Shown piece after piece: positions 22,898-29,124 of a stretch of 29,124 nucleotides of DNA; the stretch's first letter is position 1; the number at the start of each line of letters is the position of its first letter. Below the pieces are notes generated by a model, which saw nothing but the letters and a program-made list of their open reading frames with translations, had not been told where the DNA came from and searched no databases. The DNA lies in assembly GCA_900550735.1 (NCBI GenBank), contig URTD01000006.1:1-29124 (forward strand), given 5' to 3'. This DNA comes from an uncultured Collinsella sp. GTDB taxonomy: Bacteria > Actinomycetota > Coriobacteriia > Coriobacteriales > Coriobacteriaceae. A program made the translations under genes and the position numbers.

Positions 22898-25663
22898 TTA
22901 CTCGGCGCTTTTGAGGGCGCCGACCATGTCGATCTTATTGAGAGTTCGGTTGGTGGCGAGGTTGACGATGATCGTAAAGCCAAAGGAAAGCAGCACGGCG
23001 AGCACGTAGCTTAGCGGCTCGACCTCAACGTCAAAGTACAGCGACGGCATCTGCAGAATGTACGTGAAGCTCTCGGCCAGCAAGCCACCCAGCGGCACGC
23101 CCAGCGCAGCGCCGATCGCCGTGAGGATCAACGTCTCCTTGTTGACGTAATGGTGCACCTCGCCACGGCGGAAGCCCAGCACCTTGATGGTCGCCAGCTC
23201 GCGTTCGCGCTCGGAGATATTCGTGTTGGACAGCGTAAACACCACCACAAACGATAGGCACGCCGCCATAAAGGTCACGAGCACCACGACGGAATTGATA
23301 ATCGTAAAGTTCGCCTCGTAGTTCTCCCAATGCTCGGCCGTACTCGAAATCGTAAGCCAACCGTCGCTCTTAAGATTCTTGCTAAACGAAATCTGGTCGG
23401 CCGACGAGCCCTTAAGCAGCACAAAGACGCCGTTGAGGCGTGCGCTTCGACCGAACGCGCGCTCATAGGTGCCCTGCGTCATGTAAAGCGTGTTGCCCAG
23501 ATAGTTAAGCGAAATGTCACTGACTTTGACCTTGGCAACATTGAGCGACGAATCCTGGACGTGTGCCGTATCGCCCGGCTGAATCCCCAGCACCAGCTGT
23601 GAACTCTTGCTCAGATACACGTCTCCGTCACGCAAAGACAGCGGCTCTTTGGACTCATCCTCGAGACGCACGTAGTCGTCCAGGTCGTTCGTGCGGTCAT
23701 CGGGCACCACAATCAGCTGCACGGTCTCGCTCTTTCCGCCAAACGTAAAGGTAACGTTGTCGGTCATGATCGGCAGCGTCGAAGACACCGTCACGTTAGA
23801 ATCCTTGGCCGCGCTGCGCTCATCCAATGCCGCGCACGTCTGCGAGAAATCGTCGGAATTGGCGACCGCCAGCAGATCGTAGCGTGTGATGCGGCCGTAC
23901 TGCTTGGGCGACAGCGCGACCGACGTATCACGAATGCCCATGCCGCAAATCACAAGCGCCGTGCAGCCCGCGATGCCAAAGATGGTCATAAAGGCGCGCT
24001 TTTTATAGCGGAATAGGTTGCGTGCAGCGACCTTGTTCAAAAAGCCCATGCGGCGCCAGATAAAGCCGATGCGCTCGAGCAAGATGCGCGAGCCAGCGCG
24101 CGGGGCCTTGGGACGCATAAGCGAGGCCGGGGTCTCGGCCATCTCGTGGCGGCAGGCGATAATCGTGGCGCCCACCACGCCCACGGCAAACAGCGCCACC
24201 GAAACGATCGAGGACACGATGTCGTACGAAAGCAGCATCTGGGGCAGTGAGTACATGTCGTCGAACACCGTAAACAGGAACAGCGGCAGGCCCACAAATC
24301 CGATGATGTTGCCGAGCACGCCGCCGATCAGACAAGCCCACAGCGCATAGTCCACGTATTTGGACAGGATGCGTCCGCGCGAATAACCGAGTGCCTTATA
24401 CAGGCCGATGAGCGTGCGCTCCTCCTCGACCATACGCGTGGCGGTGGTAAGGCTGATGAGCACGGCGACGATAAAGAAGATGAACGGGAACACCGTGGCG
24501 ATGGCCTCAATTGACGAGCTGTCGCTCTCCACGCTCGAGTAGCTTGCGATGTTGCCGCGGTCCTGTATGTACCAGGTGCATTCGCCCAGATCGGAAAGCT
24601 CGGCGCGGGCATCGGCAAACTGTTGATCGGCGGCGGCGCGACGCTGATCCAGGTCGGCTTGCGCCTGCGCACGCTCGTCGCTGCCCTCGGCCATGCGATT
24701 GATGTTGTCCTGCTCAATCCCAAAGAGCATATTCGCCTGACGCTCAGCCGCGTCCAAGCTCGCCGGCGTGTCGACCGTCAGCTCCTGGGCGCGCGCCTTC
24801 TCACGCTCCTCGCGGATCTTCTCGATATTGCCCTTGACCTCATTGATCTTTGCCGCGTAGGAATCCGAATAGGAGTTGAGGCTCTTGGCTCCCTCGACGA
24901 TCACGTGGACCGCGGAGTAGGAAGAAGATGCCGCGGCGTCCTCGCTCACGTAGAACTTGTAGTCCGCGGCCGAGGCGGCACGGAAGGCGTTGACCGTCGA
25001 GTCGGAGCTCACGTCGGTGGGATCGAGAACCTCGGCCGTGATGGTGTAATCGCCATCGGCAAACTGGTCCTTGGCGCTTTGGTTCGACGAGCTCGCATCG
25101 TTGGCGGCAAAGCTCACCGTATCGCCGATTTTCTTGCCCGATGCCTTCAGGAACTTCGAAGTCACCGCGACTTCATCGGCGCTCTCGGGCAAATCGCCGT
25201 TCACGAGCACCGGCTGATCGATGTTCTCCTTGGAGAGACTCTGCACGACCACGCGCTCGCGCGTTGTGCCCACGGCGGTGTAGGCGGTCTCGGTGTAGAT
25301 GCCCTCGGCCGTTTCGACGCCATCGACCTCTTGTATGGCGTCGAGATCATCGTCAGTCAGGCCATAGGTCGACTGCACGTTAATGTCATAGACATTTTGC
25401 TGGTCGAAGTAGGCATCAACCGAATCACACAGGTCCTCGCAACCCGCCTTAAGGCCGCACATCACGCTCACGCCAAGCGCGGTGATGACCACGATTGACA
25501 AAAAGCGCTTAAGACTGCCTCGGATTGTGCGGTAGATGCCACGGTGAAAAACCGTCGGCACCATATCGTTTGAGCTTTGGGCAGTGCGGTAGGTCGTAAA
25601 ATCCTGCTCGCGCTCCGTGTTCTGCGCGTCGCGGCGTAGGCTGTTTTGGCGGTCTTGGTCCAT
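22898..25663 (-). CDS. FtsX-type ABC transporter permease, large, with a coiled-coil extracytoplasmic domain
   Basis: 921 residues from the ATG at 25663 (a GTG at 25675, overlapping the ATPase stop, is the alternative). After a polar N-terminus comes a first transmembrane segment (FLSIVVITALGVSVMCGL), a long extracytoplasmic domain with a Gln/Ala/Arg-rich coiled coil (NEVKGNIEKIREEREKARAQ and AEGSDERAQAQADLDQRRAA), and a first FtsX domain with several helices (VFPFIFFIVAVLISLTTATR onward). A second extracytoplasmic region and a second FtsX domain (SNTNISERERELATIKVLGF) complete it. The architecture is that of MacB/YknZ-like exporters for peptides, lipids or antimicrobials rather than importers. 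It is in a two-gene operon with the ATPase. Confidence 0.9.
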   Translation of the reverse strand: MDQDRQNSLRRDAQNTEREQDFTTYRTAQSSNDMVPTVFHRGIYRTIRGSLKRFLSIVVITALGVSVMCGLKAGCEDLCDSVDAYFDQQNVYDINVQSTYGLTDDDLDAIQEVDGVETAEGIYTETAYTAVGTTRERVVVQSLSKENIDQPVLVNGDLPESADEVAVTSKFLKASGKKIGDTVSFAANDASSSNQSAKDQFADGDYTITAEVLDPTDVSSDSTVNAFRAASAADYKFYVSEDAAASSSYSAVHVIVEGAKSLNSYSDSYAAKINEVKGNIEKIREEREKARAQELTVDTPASLDAAERQANMLFGIEQDNINRMAEGSDERAQAQADLDQRRAAADQQFADARAELSDLGECTWYIQDRGNIASYSSVESDSSSIEAIATVFPFIFFIVAVLISLTTATRMVEEERTLIGLYKALGYSRGRILSKYVDYALWACLIGGVLGNIIGFVGLPLFLFTVFDDMYSLPQMLLSYDIVSSIVSVALFAVGVVGATIIACRHEMAETPASLMRPKAPRAGSRILLERIGFIWRRMGFLNKVAARNLFRYKKRAFMTIFGIAGCTALVICGMGIRDTSVALSPKQYGRITRYDLLAVANSDDFSQTCAALDERSAAKDSNVTVSSTLPIMTDNVTFTFGGKSETVQLIVVPDDRTNDLDDYVRLEDESKEPLSLRDGDVYLSKSSQLVLGIQPGDTAHVQDSSLNVAKVKVSDISLNYLGNTLYMTQGTYERAFGRSARLNGVFVLLKGSSADQISFSKNLKSDGWLTISSTAEHWENYEANFTIINSVVVLVTFMAACLSFVVVFTLSNTNISERERELATIKVLGFRRGEVHHYVNKETLILTAIGAALGVPLGGLLAESFTYILQMPSLYFDVEVEPLSYVLAVLLSFGFTIIVNLATNRTLNKIDMVGALKSAE

Positions 25664-25668
25664 GGGCG

Positions 25669-26370
25669 CTACCACTCGATCGTCTCGATAGGCACGGGAT
25701 TTTGCTGGACCGTCTCGCTCTCCACGCGACCGTTCTTAAAGCGGATCAGGCGATCGGCCATGGGCGCCAGCGCGGAGTTGTGGGTGATGATGATGACCGT
25801 AATGCCCTGCTTGCGGCAAGTGTCCTGCAGCAGCTGCAAGATCTGCTTGCCGGTTTTATAGTCAAGTGCGCCCGTGGGCTCGTCGCACAAAAGCAGCTTG
25901 GGGTTCTTTGCCAGTGCGCGGGCAATGGACACGCGCTGCTGCTCGCCGCCCGAAAGCTGCGCGGGGAAGTTGGCGAGGCGCCCACCCAAGCCAACCTGGC
26001 AAAGCGTTTGCTCGGCATCGAGCGAATCGGGGCAGATTTGCGCCGCAAGCTCAACATTTTCGAGCGCCGTCAGGTTGGGGACCAGATTGTAGAACTGGAA
26101 GACAAAGCCGACATCGGCGCGGCGGTATTCCACGAGCTGAACCTCGTTGGCGGAGCTCACGTCGCGCCCGTCCACCGTCACGGTGCCGGAGGTCGCCGTA
26201 TCCATGCCGCCCAGAATGTTGAGCGCCGTGGTCTTGCCGGCACCCGAAGCACCCAGAATGATGGCGAGCTCGCCGCGCTCGACCGTAAAGCTCGCGCCGT
26301 CGAGAGCGTGGATGCGGGCATCACCCTCGCCATATGCTTTGATGACGTCTTTGAATTTGATATAGGCCAT
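25669..26370 (-). CDS. ABC transporter ATP-binding protein (MacB/LolD type)
   Basis: A 233-residue ATPase for the adjacent FtsX permease. Walker A GASGAGKTT at 40-48, Q-loop FVFQFYNLVPNLTALENV at 89-106 (typical of this subfamily), signature LSGGEQQR at 139-146, Walker B LLLCDEPTGALD at 159-170 and switch His197 (ITHN) are all intact. It is the first gene of the operon and its stop codon overlaps the possible GTG start of the permease. A REP-like repeat lies about 50 bp upstream. Confidence 0.94.
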   Translation of the reverse strand: MAYIKFKDVIKAYGEGDARIHALDGASFTVERGELAIILGASGAGKTTALNILGGMDTATSGTVTVDGRDVSSANEVQLVEYRRADVGFVFQFYNLVPNLTALENVELAAQICPDSLDAEQTLCQVGLGGRLANFPAQLSGGEQQRVSIARALAKNPKLLLCDEPTGALDYKTGKQILQLLQDTCRKQGITVIIITHNSALAPMADRLIRFKNGRVESETVQQNPVPIETIEW

Positions 26371-26421
26371 CGATTAATTCCCATCTGGTCGGATAACTCT
26401 TTAGTATTACCCATTTCGCAC

Positions 26422-26465
26422 CCACCAAAAAGGGACAGGTTTATTTTGGCAGGTTTTATATGGGG
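26422..26465 (-). repeat. REP-like repeat, copy 5
   Basis: CCACCAAAAAGGGACAGGTT, then TATTTTGGCAGGTTTTATAT, the fullest copy in the window; reverse orientation relative to 14783 and 15989. Ends can pair (CCAC/ACCT types), giving a hairpin. Confidence 0.85.
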
Positions 26466-26570
26466 AAACGGGGAGCGCAGGCAAGCGCCGGGAAGGCAGA
26501 GAAATCATCGACGGGGTCAGGCGGACCGCCAAACACAACGCACGCATCTCTATCTGTCAGCAAAATCATT

Positions 26571-26584
26571 CGAACAGCTGTTCG
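26571..26584. promoter_or_regulatory. LexA (SOS) box upstream of the GyrI-like gene
   Basis: CGAACAGCTGTTCG is a perfect palindrome matching the Gram-positive SOS box CGAAC-N4-GTTCG; with its left flank it reads TTCGAAC-N4-GTTCG. It overlaps the expected -35 position of the TATGAT at 26594-26599, so bound LexA would block transcription. Confidence 0.75.
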
Positions 26585-26588
26585 TTTC

Positions 26589-26599
26589 TATGATATGAT
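26589..26599 (+). promoter_or_regulatory. Candidate -10 region for the GyrI-like gene
   Basis: Two overlapping TATGAT hexamers (26589-26594 and 26594-26599), 42-52 bp before the start codon. No good -35 match is seen; the LexA box occupies that position. Confidence 0.5.
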
Positions 26600-26640
26600 T
26601 CCGTTATCTAAGCAGGCCAATACGCAGAAAGGCGGCCAAC

Positions 26641-27279
26641 ATGGCGTTCGACTTTAAGAAGGAATGCAAGGAGCTCTACAAACCTGCAAGCAAGCCGAGC
26701 ATCGTAACTGTCCCGCCTATGAGCTACGTTGCCGTTCGCGGAAAGGGCGACCCAAATACCGAAGGTGGCGAGTATCAAAACGCCCTGCCGCTGCTTTACG
26801 GCATCGCCTATACCGTCAAGATGTCGAAGAAAGGCTCAAGGAGTATCAAGGGCTATTTCGACTTTGTGGTACCGCCGCTCGAGGGTTTCTGGTGGCAAGA
26901 CTCCCCGAGCGGCGACATCGATTATGTACGCAAGGACGATTTCAACTTTATCTCGTGCATTCGCCTGCCCGATTTCGTCACCCGAGATGACTTTGACTGG
27001 GCAGTCGCGGAAGCCACGACCAAAAAGAAACTTGACTTTTCTGCCGTCGAGCTGCTTAAAGTTGACGAGGGCCTCTGCGTTCAATGCATGCACACCGGGC
27101 CCTACGACAACGAACCGGCGACCGTAGGCGCTATGAATGAATACACGACCGAGCAGGGCTATGTCCCCGACTTCTCAGACACCCGTTTCCATCACGAAAT
27201 CTATCTCTCCGATCCACGCAAATGTGCACCGGAGAAACTTAAGACTGTGGTTCGTCATCCTATCAAGCGCGCTGAATAG
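26641..27279 (+). CDS. GyrI-like small-molecule-binding domain protein
   Basis: A 212-residue single-domain cytoplasmic protein of the GyrI-like (AraC/BmrR effector-binding) superfamily. Recognisable segments: VPPMSYVAVRGKGDPN near 24-39, YGIAYTVKMSKKG near 54-66, VPPLEGFWWQ near 80-89, and CVQCMHTGPYDNEP near 142-155, followed by YLSDPRK. Relatives bind drugs or gyrase; standalone forms of this size are mostly uncharacterised, and some hydrolyse xenobiotics. The start follows AAAGGCGG. The LexA box upstream suggests DNA-damage induction, which would fit a protective role against gyrase-targeting toxins, but this is inference. Confidence 0.82.
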   Translation: MAFDFKKECKELYKPASKPSIVTVPPMSYVAVRGKGDPNTEGGEYQNALPLLYGIAYTVKMSKKGSRSIKGYFDFVVPPLEGFWWQDSPSGDIDYVRKDDFNFISCIRLPDFVTRDDFDWAVAEATTKKKLDFSAVELLKVDEGLCVQCMHTGPYDNEPATVGAMNEYTTEQGYVPDFSDTRFHHEIYLSDPRKCAPEKLKTVVRHPIKRAE

Positions 27280-27352
27280 CGTGGAGCGTCATCTCACGCG
27301 CTAGGTTTTAAGCCGGCCAACCAGCCGCCTCCTAGGCCGTCCGGTAATTATC

Positions 27353-27379
27353 TTGACGCGGCCCGTCGCATCTTATAAG
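27353..27379 (+). promoter_or_regulatory. Candidate promoter of the Abi-associated small RNA
   Basis: TTGACG (27353-27358) and TATAAG (27374-27379), with a short 15-bp spacer. It would start a transcript near 27386. Confidence 0.45.
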
Positions 27380-27385
27380 TTTGTT

Positions 27386-27433
27386 TTGCTAAAGCTGGAA
27401 GCCTCTCAACGATGCGCAACTCCAGCTCTTTTT
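27386..27433 (+). ncRNA. Candidate abiF-type small RNA / leader hairpin with U-tract
   Basis: AGCTGGA (27393-27399) pairs with TCCAGCT (27421-27427) around a 21-nt loop, followed by CTTTTTCT, a classic terminator shape. Loop bases AGCCTCT (27400-27406) are complementary to AGAGGCT (27440-27446), which is the ribosome site of the Abi_2 gene, so a pseudoknot or antisense pairing is possible. Weinberg and colleagues described an 'abiF' RNA motif upstream of such genes; this may be a relative, judged from memory and position only. Confidence 0.5.
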
Positions 27434-27449
27434 CTATCAAGAGGCTTAA

Positions 27450-27793
27450 ATGAAATACCGGAAGTCGCGGATATCCATCAACGAATAAATAGCACTATTG
27501 ACAGAATACAGGGGTCTTAAGTGCTCTGATCAAAGCGAACTCGAGCGAGCTTTGGTCGAAGTCGGCCACTACAGACTGTCGGCCTACTGGTTTCCCTACA
27601 AAACCAAATGCAAGTCCGGGATTACCATCTTTCGCGAAGGCACAACATTCGAAACCATCATCTACACGTATGAATTTGACCGAGCCCTCCGGCAGTTAAT
27701 GTTTGATGCGGTCGGCAGAATTGAGATCTACCTCAAAAGCAGAATTGCCTATCTTGCCTCTGAGGAACGCGGGCCTTTCTGTTACCCAGATGT
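27450..27793 (+). pseudogene. Abi_2 family (AbiF/AbiD-like) abortive-infection gene, nonsense-mutated and 3'-truncated
   Basis: The gene starts ATG at 27450 after AGAGG. The frame reads MKYRKSRISINE, then TAA (27486-27488), then IALLTEYRGLKCSDQSELER. The usual family start has Q-I-x-x-L-x-x-R-G-L at this place, so a CAA (Gln) codon has probably become TAA. Downstream hallmarks are VGHYRLSAYWFPYK, then a stretch with YEFDRALRQLMFDAVGRIEI, and RIAYLASEERGPFCYPD. The match stops near 27785-27795, about one third into a normal ~300-residue protein; the next bases belong to a chloride channel gene. Restart at the TTG 27498 would still give only a fragment. Abi_2 proteins cause phage-induced growth arrest and probably act as RNA-associated toxins. 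Confidence 0.8.
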
Positions 27794-28012
27794 CGCCATA
27801 ACGAGGCTCAACTCGGCATGCCCGTCGAGCTCTGCGCCGCACTGGGCTACGCAGCCGTCTTTGGCAGCGCCACCAATACGCTGCTCGCACCCATCCTGAT
27901 TGGCTGCGAAGTCTTCGGTTTCGGTAATCTGCCGGCATTCTTCATCGTCTGCGTCGCGGCTTACCTGTTCAACATGGATAAGTCGATCTATGCCCTGCAG
28001 AAGCGGGCGTAG
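27794..28012 (+). pseudogene. C-terminal remnant of a ClC-type voltage-gated chloride channel/antiporter
   Basis: From about 27797 a new frame reads HNEAQLGMPVELCAALGYAA, then VFGSATNTLLAPILIGCEVF and GFGNLPAFFIVCVAAYLF, ending NMDKSIYALQKRA before TAG. The pattern (TNTLLAPILIGxExFG followed by AYLFxxxxSIY) is that of the last two helices of ClC proteins. There is no start of such a gene in the window; an internal ATG at 27818 would give only 64 residues. It is a 3' fragment joined to the Abi_2 fragment by a deletion or recombination. Confidence 0.75.
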
Positions 28013-28156
28013 AAAGATGTCCAAGCAAGTGGTCTCAACCGGAAACGGCATTCCACTCTAAGGCTGTATTCCGGGACACGGTTTCCGTTTGGGACGCCAT
28101 TCGGAAAGCGCATCCCGTTCTTTCACGGCGTCTTGGCTATGCAAAGTGCTCGAACG

Positions 28157-28735
28157 TTATTCCTCGTACGCGCCCTCGAGCCGAAGCAGCCACTCCTTGC
28201 GGTCAAGCCCGCCGGCATATCCGTTAAGCGAGCCGTCGGCGGCAACCACGCGATGGCACGGCACAATGATCGAAATAGGATTCCGCGCGACCGCGGCCCC
28301 CACGGCACGGGGAGACACAACAGGTGCTTCGTTTCCCGGTACACGATGTCGAGCCGCAACACGCTGGGCGATCTCACCATACGTAGCGACCTCGCCACGC
28401 GGGATAGAAAGCAGCTCAAACCAAACCTCACGCTGAAACGCCGTGCCAATCATATGCAACGGCGGCGTAAACCGAGGCTCCTGCCCCGCAAAATAAGCAT
28501 TCAGCCAAGCCCAAGAACGCTCAAGCACCGAAGAAGCCGCGCCATTTGCCGGACTCACCGAAGACATCCCACCGGTACCAGAAACCGCATCGGCACCTAC
28601 GACATACTCCGCATCCTCTTTGAGCAGCGTAGAGCCAAAGTGCTCCTGACCCTCAAACCAAAGCCCCGTCAAACCGCGGCCATCAGCGGCAAGCAAGATT
28701 TCGCCCAAAGGCGAAGCAAACGTCGTCGTGACCAC
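28157..28735 (-). CDS. ogt: Methylated-DNA-protein-cysteine S-methyltransferase (O6-alkylguanine-DNA alkyltransferase)
   Basis: A 192-residue suicide DNA-repair protein that transfers alkyl groups from O6-alkylguanine to Cys160. The active site IIVPCHRVV is at 157-163, and the DNA-binding helix region FQREVWFELLSIPRGEVATY at 100-119 is intact, as is NGYAGGLDRKEWLL at 171-184. An insert of about 25 residues (~50-75, Gly/Ser-rich) makes it slightly longer than usual. The start is a GTG after AAAGGAG. The upstream partial frame ends 12 bp before it, so they may be co-transcribed. Confidence 0.94.
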   Translation of the reverse strand: MVTTTFASPLGEILLAADGRGLTGLWFEGQEHFGSTLLKEDAEYVVGADAVSGTGGMSSVSPANGAASSVLERSWAWLNAYFAGQEPRFTPPLHMIGTAFQREVWFELLSIPRGEVATYGEIAQRVAARHRVPGNEAPVVSPRAVGAAVARNPISIIVPCHRVVAADGSLNGYAGGLDRKEWLLRLEGAYEE

Positions 28736-28747
28736 CAGCGGCTCCTT

Positions 28748-29122
28748 TCAAAACTCCGCAACATAATACCGCGAATTGTGCAGACAACCCCGCAGATACG
28801 TCTGGGCGGGCTCGCAATTGCTTAAGCGAGGCTGTTTTCCCCAATCAAGCGAAGAAGACGCAGGGCATCGACGCCAGAGCGGCACCTCTATCAGCTGAGC
28901 TCTAATACTTTCCCGAGAAGTGAACGAGTAAAAACGAGGCCCCGGAGCATCCACACCTTTAGACCAAAAAACCGCAGGATTCACGCTGTAAAACCGCAGG
29001 AAATAGCGGTCAAAATATGCCAATGCTTCGGGGGTCCAAATAAGCTCGTTCACTTCACGGGAAAGTATTAGACCCCGATTCACCCCAACCCCAAAGTCGC
29101 CCCAGGCAGCAGGCGCGACAGC
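28748..29122 (-). CDS. Partial open frame of unknown function, open to the window edge
   Basis: The frame is open from the right edge of the window to a TGA at 28748-28750. From the GTG at 29083 it would encode 111 residues rich in aromatic residues (FDRYFLRFYSVNPAVFWSKG, RFYSFTSRESIRAQ). I do not recognise it. Base composition is lower in GC than its neighbours, and a 27-bp inverted repeat lies inside it, so it could also be an untranslated repetitive element rather than a gene. A start may lie outside the window. Confidence 0.4.
   Translation of the reverse strand, partial: AVAPAAWGDFGVGVNRGLILSREVNELIWTPEALAYFDRYFLRFYSVNPAVFWSKGVDAPGPRFYSFTSRESIRAQLIEVPLWRRCPASSSLDWGKQPRLSNCEPAQTYLRGCLHNSRYYVAEF
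28902..29071. repeat. 170-bp segment bounded by 27-bp inverted repeats
   Basis: The arm beginning ctaatactttcccgagaag (28902-28928) is inverted at 29045-29071 with one difference in 27. The 116-bp centre contains a direct repeat aaaaccgcagga (around 28970 and 28990). It may be a MITE-like or invertible segment. Confidence 0.85.
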
Positions 29123-29124
29123 GC

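Noticed and set aside
27818..28012. 64-residue membrane protein as an independent small gene
   Set aside because: Its sequence is the C-terminal end of a ClC channel and the frame continues upstream without a start, so a remnant is more likely.
1..29124. tRNA, rRNA or known riboswitch genes
   Set aside because: No cloverleaf, rRNA-like conserved stretch or recognisable riboswitch core was found by eye; a tRNAscan-SE and Rfam run would settle it.

Overview
The window looks like the chromosome of a high-GC, Gram-positive gut anaerobe of the Coriobacteriia, most likely Collinsella or a close relative. That is an inference from gene content, codon use, SD-type ribosome sites, a TCGAAC-N4-GTTCG type LexA box and many short palindromic repeats. 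No rRNA, tRNA or CRISPR array was seen, so the taxonomy is not proven.

Layout. 1-2496 (minus): the start of an ammonium transporter, a PF06541-type membrane protein and a small HD-domain protein. 2724-4505 (plus): a DXS-like thiamin enzyme whose predicted phosphate-binding arginines are replaced. 4507-4950: a terminator, three tandem ~80-nt palindromic units, a REP-like repeat and a promoter. 4963-9283 (plus): a polar amino-acid ABC importer (lipoprotein, two permeases, ATPase) followed by a class I glutamine-amidotransferase hydrolase. 9390-11649 (minus): an HPt protein and a GGDEF-REC-HD-GYP protein broken by a one-base frameshift. 11861-12658 (minus): an alpha/beta hydrolase. 12884-15776 (plus): a COG0731-type radical SAM protein, a SEC-C methionine aminopeptidase and a D-2-hydroxyacid dehydrogenase. 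16029-17414 (minus): an M18 aminopeptidase. 17576-19881 (plus): a membrane-anchored choloylglycine-hydrolase-like Ntn enzyme and a phosphofructokinase.

19873-22920 is a repeat-rich accessory stretch. It holds at least five repeat families around one small unknown gene and an XRE regulator/membrane protein cut by an in-frame TGA. One ~380-bp block occurs twice, and its second copy runs into the 3' end of the following permease gene. 22898-26370 (minus) is a FtsX/MacB-type ABC exporter.

26571-27279 has a near-perfect LexA box in front of a GyrI-like protein. 27353-28012 is a decayed defence locus: a small hairpin RNA candidate whose loop can pair with the ribosome site of an Abi_2 (AbiF/AbiD family) gene. 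That gene has a CAA-to-TAA type nonsense codon and is fused abruptly to the last part of a ClC chloride channel gene. The window ends with ogt and an inverted-repeat region carrying a partial open frame.

How the parts work together: most genes are housekeeping (nitrogen and amino-acid uptake, peptide processing, glycolysis, alkylation repair). The most unusual material is the palindromic repeat families, the Abi_2/RNA arrangement, the altered DXS active site and the disrupted c-di-GMP signalling operon. All functional statements come from reading the sequence and from family knowledge; no database search was run.
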